DNA of 64,000 nucleotides. Source: Kineococcus aurantiacus. Lineage in GTDB: Bacteria; Actinomycetota; Actinomycetes; Actinomycetales; Kineococcaceae. Positions 56,192-64,000 of the stretch are shown here, one piece after another (the stretch's first letter is position 1; each line of letters starts with the position of its first letter). The translations under genes were made by a program, and so were the position numbers. The DNA lies in contig NZ_JACCBB010000001.1 of the NCBI RefSeq assembly GCF_013409345.1, positions 4,092,001 to 4,156,000 on the forward strand. The letters are read 5' to 3'. The notes beneath the pieces are model-generated. The model saw only the letters and a program-made list of their open reading frames with translations. It searched no databases and was not told the DNA's origin.

Positions 56192-58243
56192 GTGAGCACG
56201 TCCACCGAGTCACCCGCCCCCGCCGAGGAGGTCGAGCACGACGTCGAGGGCCCCGAGGCCGCCGACCTCCTCGACTCCGTCGTCGACGCCCTCGGCGGCC
56301 AGCGCCGCGAGGGCCAGGCCCGGATGGCGCAGGCCGTCACCGACGCCATCCGCACCCGCCGGCACCTGCTCGTCCAGGCCGGCACGGGCACGGGCAAGTC
56401 GATGGCCTACCTCGTGCCCGCGGTCGCGCACGCCGTCCACACCGGCCACCGGGTGGTCGTGACCACCGCGACGCTGGCCCTGCAGGCCCAGGTCGTCGAG
56501 CGGGACCTGCCGCGGCTGGCCGCGGCCATCGCGCCGGCGCTGCACCGGGAACCGACCTGGGAGCTGCTCAAGGGGCGTGCCAACTACCTGTGCCGCAACA
56601 AGCTCGACGGCGGCTTCCCCGGCGACGACGGTGCCCTGTTCGACCTGCCGGCACCGGCCGGCGGGGCCGCGGAGGACACCGGCCGCCTCGGCCGGGAGGT
56701 CGTGCGCCTGCGGGAGTGGGCGGCCACGACCGACACCGGGGACCGCGACGACCTCGACCCCGGCGTCAGCGACCGCGCCTGGCGGCAGGTGTCGGTCTCG
56801 GCGCGCGAGTGCCTGGGCTCCCAGCGCTGCCCGGTCGCCGCCGAGTGCTTCTCCGAACGGGTCCGGGCCCGGGCCCGCGAGGTCGACGTCGTGGTCACCA
56901 ACCACGCCATGACGGCCATCGACGCCATGGAGAGCAGCGGCCTGCTGCTGCCCGAGCACGACGTCCTCGTCGTCGACGAGGCCCACGAGCTGGCCGACCG
57001 CGTCACCGCCGTCGCCACCGCCGAGCTGTCCGCCGCGGTCCTGCACACGGCCTCGCGCCGGCTGCGGCGCTCGGCGGGGATCGTCTCCGACGCCCTGGAC
57101 GACGCGGCCGTCGCGCTGGAGGCCGCCCTCGACGAGGCGCCCCCGGGCCGGCTGGACCGCTGGCCCGACGCCCTGGCCGACGCCGTGGTGGCCGTCCGCG
57201 ACGCCTCCCGGCAGGCCCTGACCGACCTCAAGGACGCGGGGGAGTCCGCCGGCAAGGAGGAGGACCCCGAGTCGCGGGGCGCGCGCCACCTGGCGCGCGC
57301 GGCCGTCCAGGAGGTCTTCGCCGTCGCCGAGCGGCTCGCCGAGGACGTCGGCCGCGGCGCGCGGGACGGTTTCGACGTCGCGTGGGTGACGGCCGGCTCC
57401 GGCCCCGCGGCGCGTCCGCCCTCCCTGCACATCGCCCCCCTGTCGGTCGCGGGTCTGCTGCGCGAGAAGCTCTTCAGCGAGCGGACCGTCGTGGCCACCT
57501 CGGCCACGCTGACCCTGGGCGGCTCCTTCGACCCCGTGGCGGGGGCGTTCGGGCTCCGGGGGGAGAAGGGGGCGGGGACGCCCTGGACCGGGGTCGACGT
57601 CGGCAGCCCCTTCGACTACCCCCGCCAGGGCATCCTGTACGTCGCCCGGCACCTGCCGCCGCCGGGGCGCGGCGCGTCGAGCGAGGCGACGATGGACGAG
57701 CTCGCCGCGCTGGTCGAGGCCGCCGGGGGCAGGACCCTGGGGCTGTTCTCGTCCCGGCGGGCCGCCGAGGAGGCCGCCGAGGCCATGCGCCGCCGCCTGG
57801 GCACGACGGTCCTGTGCCAGGGCGACGACCGGCTGCCGAGGCTCGTGCGCGCCTTCACCGACGACCCCTCGACGTCGCTCTTCGGGACGATGTCGCTGTG
57901 GCAGGGGGTCGACGTGCCGGGGGACAGCTGCTCCCTGGTGGTCATCGACCGCATCCCCTTCCCCCGCCCGGACGACCCGCTGATGTCGGCCCGGTCCCGG
58001 GCGGTCGACGCCGCCGGCGGCAACGGGTTCCTCACGGTCTCGGTCGCGCACGCGGCCGTCCGGCTGGCCCAGGGAGCGGGGCGCCTCATCCGCGCCACCG
58101 GGGACCGGGGTGTCGTCGCGGTGCTCGACCCGCGGCTGGCCACGGCCCGCTACGGCGGGTTCCTGCGCGGGTCGCTGCCGGACTTCTGGCCCACGACGTC
58201 GACGGAGACGGTGCTGGCGGCCTTGCGTCGGCTGAGCGGGTGA
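56192..58243 (+). CDS. dinG: DinG-like ATP-dependent 5'-3' helicase
   Basis: 683 residues. XPD/DinG superfamily: Walker A LVQAGTGTGKSMAYLVPA, iron-sulfur cysteines (NYLCRNKLDGG, ECLGSQRCPVAAEC), DEAH box VLVVDEAHELADR, VVATSATLTLGG, MSLWQGVDVPGDSC and AHAAVRLAQGAGRLIR. It unwinds DNA or RNA:DNA hybrids in repair. GTG 56192 has GGGGGAGGA upstream (56176-56184); GAGGAT also lies exactly 6 bases before it, so a leaderless message is another option. No SOS box is seen despite the E. coli dinG name. Confidence 0.93.
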   Translation: MSTSTESPAPAEEVEHDVEGPEAADLLDSVVDALGGQRREGQARMAQAVTDAIRTRRHLLVQAGTGTGKSMAYLVPAVAHAVHTGHRVVVTTATLALQAQVVERDLPRLAAAIAPALHREPTWELLKGRANYLCRNKLDGGFPGDDGALFDLPAPAGGAAEDTGRLGREVVRLREWAATTDTGDRDDLDPGVSDRAWRQVSVSARECLGSQRCPVAAECFSERVRARAREVDVVVTNHAMTAIDAMESSGLLLPEHDVLVVDEAHELADRVTAVATAELSAAVLHTASRRLRRSAGIVSDALDDAAVALEAALDEAPPGRLDRWPDALADAVVAVRDASRQALTDLKDAGESAGKEEDPESRGARHLARAAVQEVFAVAERLAEDVGRGARDGFDVAWVTAGSGPAARPPSLHIAPLSVAGLLREKLFSERTVVATSATLTLGGSFDPVAGAFGLRGEKGAGTPWTGVDVGSPFDYPRQGILYVARHLPPPGRGASSEATMDELAALVEAAGGRTLGLFSSRRAAEEAAEAMRRRLGTTVLCQGDDRLPRLVRAFTDDPSTSLFGTMSLWQGVDVPGDSCSLVVIDRIPFPRPDDPLMSARSRAVDAAGGNGFLTVSVAHAAVRLAQGAGRLIRATGDRGVVAVLDPRLATARYGGFLRGSLPDFWPTTSTETVLAALRRLSG

Positions 58244-58293
58244 CGTTCGCGGTCCCGGTTCACCGGCCGGGGGCGGCGTGGCATGCTCGCTCC

Positions 58294-58983
58294 GTGGCCA
58301 CCGTCGGCTTCCTGCACACCGCGCACGCCCACGTGCGCACCTTCAGCGACCTCCTGCGCGAACGGGACGCCACCGTCGCCGAGCGGCACCTGGTGGACAC
58401 CGGCTTGCTGGCCGCCGCCCGCGAGCACGGCGCGGACGCGGTCCGGGGGGCCGTCGGGGACCGGTTGCGCCGGCTCGTCGCCGAGGGCGCCGACGTCGTG
58501 GTGTGCACCTGCTCGACCCTGGCTCCCGTCGCCAAGGCCGTGGGGGCCGAGCAGGGGCTGCGCGTCGTGCGCGTGGACCGGCCGATGGCCGAGGCCGCCG
58601 TGCTCGCCGGCCGGCGCATCGCCGTGGTGGCCTCCCTGGACGAGGCGGCCGCGACCCTGATGCCCCTGCTGCACGAGTGCGCCCGGACCACGGGGCGCGC
58701 GGTGGAGTTCGTGGAGGTCCGCTGCACCGACACCTGGTCGGCGTTCGAGTCCGGGGACCTGCTGACCTACGCCGCGGGGGTCGCCGCGGCGGTGCGGCGG
58801 GCCGTGCTGCCGCTGGACCCGCCCGTGGACGTCGTGGTGCTCGCGCAGGCGAGCATGGCCGAGGTCGCGCCGCTGCTGCGCGACCTCAGCGTGCCCGTCC
58901 TGACGTCGCCGCGGCTGGCGGTCGAGGCCGCGGTCGAGCTGGTCGAGCCCGTGGGCGTCAGAGGGAGCGCAGGACGGCGGTGA
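58294..58983 (+). CDS. Aspartate/glutamate racemase superfamily-like protein
   Basis: 229 residues. Rossmann-like two-domain fold with a Cys-Thr-Cys-Ser-Thr run ([17 protein letters not shown]) where Asp/Glu racemases hold the first catalytic Cys, and [17 protein letters not shown] with a second Cys; the end [20 protein letters not shown] matches the family. Substrate unknown; arylmalonate decarboxylase-like chemistry is also possible. GTG 58294 is 6 bases after CATGCT (58282-58287). Its last 26 bases overlap the 3' end of lexA. Confidence 0.8.
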   Translation: MATVGFLHTAHAHVRTFSDLLRERDATVAERHLVDTGLLAAAREHGADAVRGAVGDRLRRLVAEGADVVVCTCSTLAPVAKAVGAEQGLRVVRVDRPMAEAAVLAGRRIAVVASLDEAAATLMPLLHECARTTGRAVEFVEVRCTDTWSAFESGDLLTYAAGVAAAVRRAVLPLDPPVDVVVLAQASMAEVAPLLRDLSVPVLTSPRLAVEAAVELVEPVGVRGSAGRR

Positions 58984-59698
58984 CCCGCCCCAGGATGGTG
59001 GCCTCGTCACCGTCGATCGGGTCGAACAGCGGGTTGCGGGGCAGCAGCTTGACGTGGCCGTCCCTGCGCTGCAGCACCTTCACGGTGGCCTCGCCGTCGA
59101 TCATGGCCGCGACCACGTCACCGTTCTCGGCCGTCGGCTGACGCCGCACCACGACCCAGTCGCCGTCGCAGATCGCCGCGTCGAGCATCGACTCCCCGAC
59201 GACGCGGAGCATGAAGTGCTCACCGGCGCCGATGAGCTGGGAGGGCAGCGGGAAGACCTCCTCCACGAGCTCCTCGGCCAGGATCGGGCCACCGGCGGCG
59301 ATGCGGCCCACCAGGGGCACGTAGGTGGCGGCCGGCCTGCCGTCGCGGGGGGTGCCGTCGACACCGGCGATGACGCCCCAGCCGGACTGCTGGGCGGGGG
59401 CCACGACCTCCAGGGTGCGCGGGCGGCGGGGGTCCTTGCGCAGGAACCCCAGCTTCTCGAGGGTCTTGACCTGGTGGGCGACGCTGCTGGGGCTGGTCAG
59501 GCCGACGGCCTGGCCGATCTCGCGCATGCTCGGCGGGTAGCCGCGCTGCTCGACGCACTCGCGGATGGCCTCCAGGACGCGGCGCTGCCGGTTGGTCAGG
59601 CCGTCGCGCACCAGGGGCGGGTCGGGGAACTCGTGGACCGTCCCGAGCCGTTCCGCCGCGGGTCCGCCGTCGTCGGTTCCGTCCAGCACGTCGGCCAC
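58958..59698 (-). CDS. lexA: LexA SOS repressor
   Basis: 246 residues. Winged HTH ([40 protein letters not shown]). Self-cleavage Ala-Gly in [12 protein letters not shown] (~135/136), catalytic Ser in [11 protein letters not shown] (~170), Lys in GEATVKVL (~207). It represses SOS genes until RecA triggers cleavage. GTG 59698 has GGGAGAAGG upstream; the longer open frame is Gly/Arg-rich and not conserved-looking. A SOS box at 59776-59791 suggests autoregulation. Confidence 0.97.
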   Translation of the reverse strand: MADVLDGTDDGGPAAERLGTVHEFPDPPLVRDGLTNRQRRVLEAIRECVEQRGYPPSMREIGQAVGLTSPSSVAHQVKTLEKLGFLRKDPRRPRTLEVVAPAQQSGWGVIAGVDGTPRDGRPAATYVPLVGRIAAGGPILAEELVEEVFPLPSQLIGAGEHFMLRVVGESMLDAAICDGDWVVVRRQPTAENGDVVAAMIDGEATVKVLQRRDGHVKLLPRNPLFDPIDGDEATILGRVTAVLRSL

Positions 59699-59775
59699 GT
59701 CCTTCTCCCGTCCCAGGTCCTGCGGGCCCTGCGACGGACCCGGTACCGCCACGGTAGCCAGCGGACCCGCGATGC

Positions 59776-59791
59776 TCAAACACGTGTTCGA
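59776..59791 (-). promoter_or_regulatory. SOS (LexA) box of lexA
   Basis: On the minus strand: TCGAAC-ACGT-GTTTGA, one mismatch from a perfect palindrome, 78 bases upstream of the lexA start, with a -10-like TACCGT between. It also lies 49 bases upstream of the divergent DUF2277 gene. Confidence 0.85.
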
Positions 59792-59839
59792 ACGCGGCGT
59801 GTCGGCGTGTCCGTCGGACCCGCTGCCTAGGGTCGCCGC

Positions 59840-60112
59840 ATGTGCCGGAACATCCGCCAGCTGCACAACTTCGAACCGCCCGCCACCGCCGACGAGGTCC
59901 ACGCCGCGGCGCTGCAGTACGTCCGGAAGGTGGCCGGGACGACGAGGCCGTCGGCCCGCAACGCCGAGGCGTTCGAGCGCGCGGTGGCCGAGGTGGCCCA
60001 CGCCACCCGGCACCTGCTCGCCGAGCTCGTGACGACGGCCCCGCCCAAGGACCGGGAGGTCGAGGCGTCCCGGGCCCGCGAGCGGGCGGCCCGGCGGTAC
60101 GGGGCCGGCTGA
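59840..60112 (+). CDS. DUF2277 family protein
   Basis: 90 residues. [20 protein letters not shown] and [18 protein letters not shown] are the family hallmark; the rest is helical and charged. Function unknown. ATG is 6 bases after TAGGGT (59828-59833), so leaderless. Because its promoter lies near the lexA SOS box it might be weakly SOS-controlled, but no box covers its own -10. Confidence 0.92.
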   Translation: MCRNIRQLHNFEPPATADEVHAAALQYVRKVAGTTRPSARNAEAFERAVAEVAHATRHLLAELVTTAPPKDREVEASRARERAARRYGAG

Positions 60113-60267
60113 GGCGCCCGCCCGCGCACCCGCCCCGGCACCGGTGCCGGGCGTCCGCGCAGGTCGGGCCACGTGTCGGTGGTCGGTGGCAGCGTCGACC
60201 GGCGTCGGCCCCCGCTCCCGGGGGTTGCGTCCCGCCGTTCGAGCGGTGGTAGAACAGACGCGCCGCC

Positions 60268-60283
60268 TCGAACACCCGTTCGA
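60268..60283 (+). promoter_or_regulatory. Perfect SOS (LexA) box of the LysM gene
   Basis: TCGAAC-ACCC-GTTCGA is a perfect palindrome, the best of the three boxes here, 33 bases upstream of GTG 60316. A possible promoter (TTGCGT 60225-60230, TAGAAC 60250-60255) lies just before it. Confidence 0.88.
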
Positions 60284-60315
60284 TCGCGGTGCCGCCGAGA
60301 TGGAGGTCCGCGCTC

Positions 60316-60789
60316 GTGAGCACCACCGCCCTCGCCCCCCAGCTGCCCCTGCCCCGCCGCGCCACCTCGCCCCGCGACCTGACCCCGGTCCTCACCACGG
60401 CGCTGACCCCCGCGCCGCCGCGGGCGTGCCGCGGCGCGCGCCGCCGGGGCACCGTCCGCGCCCACCGCACCGCCGCGCTCCGCCCGGCCGCCCCGCTGCG
60501 CCTGACCCGCCGCGGTCGCTTCCTCCTGACGTGCACGGCCGCCACCGCGCTGACCGGCGCCGTCCTCGCGGTCACCGGCGCGCTGACGGGGGCCTCCGCC
60601 GGTGCCGAGCGCGCGCCGGTCCCCGCCGTCCACACCGTCCTGCCCGGCCAGACCCTGTCGGGGATCGCGGCGCAGTGGGCGCCCGCGCAGGACTGGCGCG
60701 AGGTCGCCGACGAGATCGTCGAGCTCAACGCCCTGCCCTCGATGACGGTGCAGGCCGGTCAGCGGCTGGTCCTGCCGGCGCGAGGCTGA
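60316..60789 (+). CDS. SOS-controlled LysM membrane protein (ChiZ/DivS-like position)
   Basis: 157 residues, GTG 60316 with GGAGG at 60302-60306. An Arg/Pro/Ala-rich cytosolic start (~1-70), one membrane segment ([20 protein letters not shown], ~76-98), and an external LysM domain ([17 protein letters not shown] ... [13 protein letters not shown]). Mycobacterial Rv2719c (ChiZ) and corynebacterial DivS sit at the same place between lexA and nrdR, are SOS-induced and delay division. Sequence similarity is only architectural, so the division-inhibitor role is inferred from position, topology and the SOS box. Confidence 0.85.
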   Translation: MSTTALAPQLPLPRRATSPRDLTPVLTTALTPAPPRACRGARRRGTVRAHRTAALRPAAPLRLTRRGRFLLTCTAATALTGAVLAVTGALTGASAGAERAPVPAVHTVLPGQTLSGIAAQWAPAQDWREVADEIVELNALPSMTVQAGQRLVLPARG

Positions 60790-60840
60790 ACCGTGCCCGC
60801 CCCCGCCCGCCGGACCCCGCCGGTTGCCCGGTGCACCGTG

Positions 60841-60857
60841 CTCGACGTACGGTCGAG
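60841..60857. promoter_or_regulatory. Palindrome over the nrdR -10, possible operator
   Basis: CTCGAC-GTACG-GTCGAG, 6+6 inverted repeat with a -10-like TACGGT (60848-60853) in its centre, 44 bases upstream of nrdR. It is not a recognised NrdR box or SOS box. Confidence 0.35.
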
Positions 60858-60900
60858 GCTGGACCAGAGCTGTCGTCCGGTCGCGGGGGAGGAAGTCGGG

Positions 60901-61377
60901 GTGCACTGCCCGTTCTGTCGGCACGAGGATTCCCGTGTCGTGGATTCGCGGACGACCGACGACGGGACGTCCATCCGTCGCCGGCGCCAGTGCCCGAACT
61001 GCTCCAAGCGGTTCAGCACCGTCGAGACGGCGAGCCTGACCGTCGTCAAGCGCTCGGGGGCTCCTGAACCGTTCAGCCGCGCCAAGATCGCCTCCGGAGT
61101 GCGCAAGGCCTGCCAGGGCCGCCCCGTCAGCGAGGACGACATCGCCCTGCTGGCCCACCGCGTCGAGGAGGCCGTGCGCGCCCAGGGCGCCGCGGAGATC
61201 GACGCCCACCAGATCGGGCTGGCCACGCTGCCGTTCCTGCAGGAGCTCGACGAGGTCGCCTACCTGCGCTTCGCCTCGGTCTACCAGGCCTTCGACTCCC
61301 TGGCCGACTTCGAGAAGGCCATCGACCGGTTGCGCACCGAGCGCCAGGCCGGGTTGCAGGCGGCAGTCACCCCCTGA
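60901..61377 (+). CDS. nrdR: Transcriptional repressor NrdR
   Basis: 158 residues. Zinc ribbon [15 protein letters not shown] ... [17 protein letters not shown], then an ATP-cone ([19 protein letters not shown] and the end [20 protein letters not shown]). It senses ATP/dATP and represses ribonucleotide reductase genes. GTG 60901 with GGGGGAGGAAG upstream. It follows the LysM gene by 111 bases, as in mycobacteria; the nrdJ gene often next to it is not here. Confidence 0.96.
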   Translation: MHCPFCRHEDSRVVDSRTTDDGTSIRRRRQCPNCSKRFSTVETASLTVVKRSGAPEPFSRAKIASGVRKACQGRPVSEDDIALLAHRVEEAVRAQGAAEIDAHQIGLATLPFLQELDEVAYLRFASVYQAFDSLADFEKAIDRLRTERQAGLQAAVTP

Positions 61378-61441
61378 TCCCGCGCCGGCCCCGCGCGGAC
61401 CCCGCGTCCGTCCGGCACCGGGCGGGGGCGATGATGGCCGG

Positions 61442-62347
61442 ATGCTGGATCCCGCCTCCCTGTACTCCTACGAGGGTGAGCGCCCGTCCCTGGTCGAACC
61501 CCCTCTCGTCGTGGCGCTGTCCGGTTTCATCGACGCCGGCAACGCCGTGCGGCAGACCGTGGACCACCTCCTCGAGACCTGCCGCCACGAGGTCGTTGCC
61601 ACCTTCGACGTCGACCAGCTCCACGACTACCGCGCCCGGCGCCCCACCATGACCTTCGGCGGCCAGAACTGGCTGGAGGTCGAACCGCCGCGCCTGCGCG
61701 TGCTGCGGGTCTTCGACGAGGAGGGCTCCTCGCTGCTGCTGCTGACCGGTCCCGAGCCCGACGTGCAGTGGGAGCGCTTCACCGCCGCCGTCTGGAACCT
61801 CGCCGACGAGCTGGGGGTCGGGCTGACGATGGTCCTGTCGGCCGCGCCCACCGCGGTGCCGCACACGCGGCCCAGCGGCGTCACCGCCAGCGCCAGCCGC
61901 CCCGAGCTGCTGGACGGCTACCGCACGTGGGACGTCGAGGCCCAGGTGCCCGGTCACGCCGCGGCGCTGCTGCACCTGCGCGGCTCCCAGGCCGGCCGCG
62001 ACGTGGTCTCGGTCCTGGCGCACGTGCCGCACTACCTCGGCGGCAGCGACTACCCCGACGCCGCCGCCGTCCTGGTGCGCACGCTGTCGGGGGCCACCGG
62101 GGTGGGGGTCCCGGTGCAGTCGCTGCTGGAGGCGGCCTCCCAGACCCGCGTCGAGGTGGACCGGCAGGTCGCGGAGTCCCCCGAGGCCGCGGCCGTCGTG
62201 ACGGCCCTGGAGGAGCAGTACGACGCCTTCGGCGACGAGGGCCGCGGCACGAGCGCCGCCAGCGCCTTCCTGCCCACGGCCGACGAGCTGGGCGAGGAGT
62301 TCGAGCGGTTCCTGGCCAAGCACGAGGAGGACACCGACGAGGGGTGA
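61442..62347 (+). CDS. PAC2 (proteasome-assembly-chaperone-like) family protein
   Basis: 301 residues. PAC2 pattern: VVALSGFIDAGNAVRQTVDH, EVVATFDVDQLHDYRARRP, LLLLTGPEPDVQWERF, VLAHVPHYLGGSDYPDAAAV. Actinobacterial members are found in proteasome-containing species and on their own; role unproven. No proteasome genes are in the window. ATG is 6 bases after GATGAT (61430-61435); leaderless likely. Ends in the hairpin at 62348-62371. Confidence 0.92.
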   Translation: MLDPASLYSYEGERPSLVEPPLVVALSGFIDAGNAVRQTVDHLLETCRHEVVATFDVDQLHDYRARRPTMTFGGQNWLEVEPPRLRVLRVFDEEGSSLLLLTGPEPDVQWERFTAAVWNLADELGVGLTMVLSAAPTAVPHTRPSGVTASASRPELLDGYRTWDVEAQVPGHAAALLHLRGSQAGRDVVSVLAHVPHYLGGSDYPDAAAVLVRTLSGATGVGVPVQSLLEAASQTRVEVDRQVAESPEAAAVVTALEEQYDAFGDEGRGTSAASAFLPTADELGEEFERFLAKHEEDTDEG

Positions 62348-62371
62348 GGCCCGGCGGGGGACCGCCGGGCC
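62348..62371. terminator. Bidirectional terminator after the PAC2 gene
   Basis: Perfect 10-bp stem (62348-62357 with 62362-62371, loop GGGA) in the 33-base gap between two convergent genes. Confidence 0.7.
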
Positions 62372-62380
62372 GGCGGCGTC

Positions 62381-62836
62381 TCAGGCCGGCAGCGTCGCGC
62401 CGTCGGTCCCCACGCTGCCGCCGTCGGCGCCCGACAGGTGGTGCAGCAGCGCCAGCGCGTAGGCGTCGGAGGCGTCGGCGGCTTCGAAGGCGTCCGCGCC
62501 CGCCTCGTCGAGCAGCAGCACCCGGTGCACCGTGCCGTCGCCGACGTCCCGCCGCTCCAGGCGCGTGAAGCGGTCCCCGAGCAGCTCCCGCAGCTGGTGC
62601 TCGGCGGGCAGCCAGCACGCCTCGGGCTGGTCCACGGAGTCCAGCGCCCACTCGGTCGTGCCGTTGAAGCCGATGACCTGGCCGCCGGGGTGGTCGTGGA
62701 CCTCGATGGTCATGTCCGACAGCGTGAACACGTCCGAGTCCATGTCCCGGTTCGGGATCACGAACCGGTCGCCCGAGGCGGGTCGCCACGGCAGGCCGGC
62801 GTGCTTGAGGCGCAGGGCGAGATCGACGGAGATCAC
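62381..62836 (-). CDS. Conserved actinobacterial protein, often misnamed CpaE
   Basis: 151 residues. The pattern VDLALRLKHAGLPWRPASGD, RFVIPNRDMDSDVF, VIGFNGTTEWALDSVDQPEA and ASDAYALALLHHL belongs to a conserved actinobacterial family sometimes labelled pilus assembly protein CpaE. It lacks the receiver and ATPase domains of CpaE, so that name should not be used. Function unknown; soluble. GTG 62836 is 6 bases after CATGCT (minus strand 62843-62848), so leaderless. Divergent from the DksA-like gene. Confidence 0.85.
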   Translation of the reverse strand: MISVDLALRLKHAGLPWRPASGDRFVIPNRDMDSDVFTLSDMTIEVHDHPGGQVIGFNGTTEWALDSVDQPEACWLPAEHQLRELLGDRFTRLERRDVGDGTVHRVLLLDEAGADAFEAADASDAYALALLHHLSGADGGSVGTDGATLPA

Positions 62837-62906
62837 CCGCCCAGCATGGACCCACGGGGCACCCCCGTCGTGCTGGAACGGCCGCGGCACGGTAGGAACG
62901 TCCTTC

Positions 62907-63257
62907 ATGGACGACAGCTCCCTCGACCTCGACGCCGCCCGCGAGCGGCTGCTCACCATGCAGCGCGACCTGCGGGCCAGCATCGACGACCTCACCGCAC
63001 GGCTGGAGTCCGGGAGCACCCCCGACGCCGCCGAGGGCGGCCAGGACGCCGGGGACATGGGTTCCCACGAGCAGCAGGCCGCCGAGAACGAGGGCCTGCT
63101 GGAAGGCGCGCGCCGCCGCCTCGACAGCGTCGAGGACGCCCTCAAGCGGCTGGACGAGGGCACCTACGGCCTGTCCGTCGTCTCCGGCCGCCCCATCCCC
63201 CCCGAGCGCCTCGAGGCGCTGCCCGACGCCGCGACGCTGGTGGACGAGCAGGTCTGA
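62907..63257 (+). CDS. DksA/TraR-like protein without zinc-finger cysteines
   Basis: 116 residues. A coiled-coil (~8-75) with an acidic EGGQDAGDMGSHEQQAAENE region like the DksA tip, then the DksA/TraR zinc-ribbon frame GTYGLSVVSGRPIPPERLEA followed by LPDAATLVDEQV. The four cysteines of the family (YGxCxxCG ... CxxC) are all replaced (Leu-Ser-Val-Val-Ser and Leu-Val-Asp-Glu). The fold may survive without metal. Known members bind RNA polymerase; whether this one does is unknown. ATG 62907; start signal weak. Confidence 0.88.
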   Translation: MDDSSLDLDAARERLLTMQRDLRASIDDLTARLESGSTPDAAEGGQDAGDMGSHEQQAAENEGLLEGARRRLDSVEDALKRLDEGTYGLSVVSGRPIPPERLEALPDAATLVDEQV

Positions 63258-63274
63258 GCCGGCGCCCGCCCGTG

Positions 63275-63296
63275 CGGGTGCGGCCGGCCGCACCCG
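63275..63296 (+). terminator. Hairpin after the DksA-like gene
   Basis: CGGGTGCGGCC and GGCCGCACCCG are perfect 11-base arms with no spacer (effective stem about 9 bp), ending just before the -10 of the next gene at 63301. Confidence 0.6.
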
Positions 63297-63312
63297 TGCC
63301 TACGGTCGGGCG

Positions 63313-63987
63313 GTGCGCATCGTCATCGCCGGAGGACACGGGAAGATCGCCCTGCTGCTGGGGGCGCTGGCCGCCGGGCGCGGTGACGAGGTCGTGGGCC
63401 TCGTCCGCGACCCCGGCCACCTGGAGGACCTGCGCGCCGCGGGCGTGCGGGGGGTCGTGCGCGACCTGGAGTCGGCCACGGGCCCGGAGGTGGCCGACGA
63501 CCTCGCCGGCGCCGACGCCGTCGTCTTCGCCGCCGGGGCCGGCCCGGGCAGCGGCGCCGCCCGCAAGGACAGCGTCGACCACCGGGCCGCGGTGCTGCTG
63601 GCCGACGCCGCCGAGCGGGCCGGGGTGGGCGCCTACCTGCTGATCTCCTCGATCGGGGTCGACCGGGTGCGCGACGGTGCGGTCCCGGACGGCGTCGAGG
63701 AGGTGTTCGTGGCGTACCTGCGCGCCAAGCTGGCCGCCGAGGAGGACCTGCTGGCCCGCCGGGGCCTGCGGGTCGGGGTGCTGCGGCCGGCCTCGCTGAC
63801 CGACGACCCGCCCTCGGGGTCGGTGCTCCTGGACCCGGCGGTCGACACCGGCCGCGTGGCGCGCGCCGACGTCGCCGCGGTGTGCCTGGGGCTCCTGGAC
63901 CGGCTGGTGGCCGGCCCGGCCCCCGCGCCGGTGCTGGGGCTGGCCGCTGGGGACGTGCCCGTCGAGGAGGCCGTCGCCCGGGTGTGA
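63313..63987 (+). CDS. SDR-family NAD(P)-binding protein
   Basis: 224 residues. Atypical SDR / NAD(P)-binding domain: N-terminal IVIAGGHGKIALLLGALAAG (GGxGxIA in place of GxxGxxG), VVRDLESATG, AVVFAAGAGPGSG, LLISSIGVDR and YLRAKLAAEEDLLARR with YxxxK-like spacing. Such short proteins resemble NmrA/YwnB-type NAD(P)-binding epimerases; no substrate can be assigned. GTG 63313 is 6 bases after TACGGT (63301-63306). Complete; ends 13 bases before the window edge. Confidence 0.9.
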   Translation: MRIVIAGGHGKIALLLGALAAGRGDEVVGLVRDPGHLEDLRAAGVRGVVRDLESATGPEVADDLAGADAVVFAAGAGPGSGAARKDSVDHRAAVLLADAAERAGVGAYLLISSIGVDRVRDGAVPDGVEEVFVAYLRAKLAAEEDLLARRGLRVGVLRPASLTDDPPSGSVLLDPAVDTGRVARADVAAVCLGLLDRLVAGPAPAPVLGLAAGDVPVEEAVARV

Positions 63988-64000
63988 GGCGTTGGCGCGC

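Noticed and set aside
59699-60172. 158-codon upstream extension of lexA
   Set aside because: Gly/Arg/Pro-rich, runs over the SOS box, the promoter and the divergent DUF2277 gene; LexA proteins do not have such an extension.
62381-62836. CpaE / pilus assembly label
   Set aside because: Only 151 residues, no receiver or ParA-like ATPase domain, and no pilus genes near.

Overview
The window is 64 kb of very GC-rich (roughly three-quarters G+C) chromosome from an actinobacterium. The evidence is the gene content and order: rpsO-pnp-M16 peptidase-dapB, dapA-rnj, pgsA-cinA-clgR, recA-recX, gluABCD, miaB-miaA-dapF-hflX, and lexA-(LysM gene)-nrdR. It also carries several families largely confined to actinobacteria: ClgR, DUF3046, DUF6343, Holin-X, F420-type LLM oxidoreductase and Nei2/Lhr. 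A Kineosporiales or Kineococcus-like organism would fit, but I cannot confirm this without a search. I saw no rRNA, tRNA, CRISPR array, insertion sequence or prophage.

Layout. 1-5.3 kb: the tail of an NHL-repeat protein, a kinase-aminotransferase fusion and, convergent with it, pgi. 5.4-11.3 kb: ribF, rpsO, pnp, an M16 peptidase and dapB. 11.3-25.5 kb: an accessory block with a GH65 enzyme/beta-phosphoglucomutase pair, an OBAP (DUF1264) protein behind a tiny upstream ORF, a formaldehyde dehydrogenase-like ADH, small membrane proteins, an LLM oxidoreductase, a PAS/PP2C phosphatase, a tiny repeat protein, a quinone-oxidoreductase-like MDR, a two-domain dehydroshikimate dehydratase-like enzyme and a HAD phosphatase. 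25.5-37 kb: dapA, rnj, arr (rifampin ADP-ribosyltransferase), a membrane acyltransferase, ftsK, a NYN protein, rimO, pgsA, cinA and clgR. 37-44.4 kb: the repair pair nei2-lhr, DUF3046, DinB and SMP-30 proteins. 44.5-64 kb: recA-recX, gluABCD, miaB, a small coupled pair, miaA-dapF, an rRNA methyltransferase-like protein, hflX, a DinG-like helicase, lexA, a LysM gene, nrdR, PAC2, a DksA-like protein without zinc cysteines and an SDR.

How the genes work together. dapA, dapB and dapF supply three steps of diaminopimelate/lysine synthesis. recA, lexA and the LysM gene each have a SOS-box-like palindrome (TCGAAC-N4-GTTCGA type), and nrdR follows, so DNA damage response, division control and nucleotide supply are linked. 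pnp and rnj are core RNA-decay enzymes; ftsK, hflX and the helicases serve chromosome and ribosome upkeep.

Gene expression signals. About two dozen genes have a -10 hexamer of the form xAnnnT placed a nearly fixed 6-7 bases before the start codon and no Shine-Dalgarno, which implies leaderless mRNAs; this rule decided several starts below. Eight gene pairs overlap as GTGA. Perfect GC-rich hairpins without U-tracts close many transcription units.
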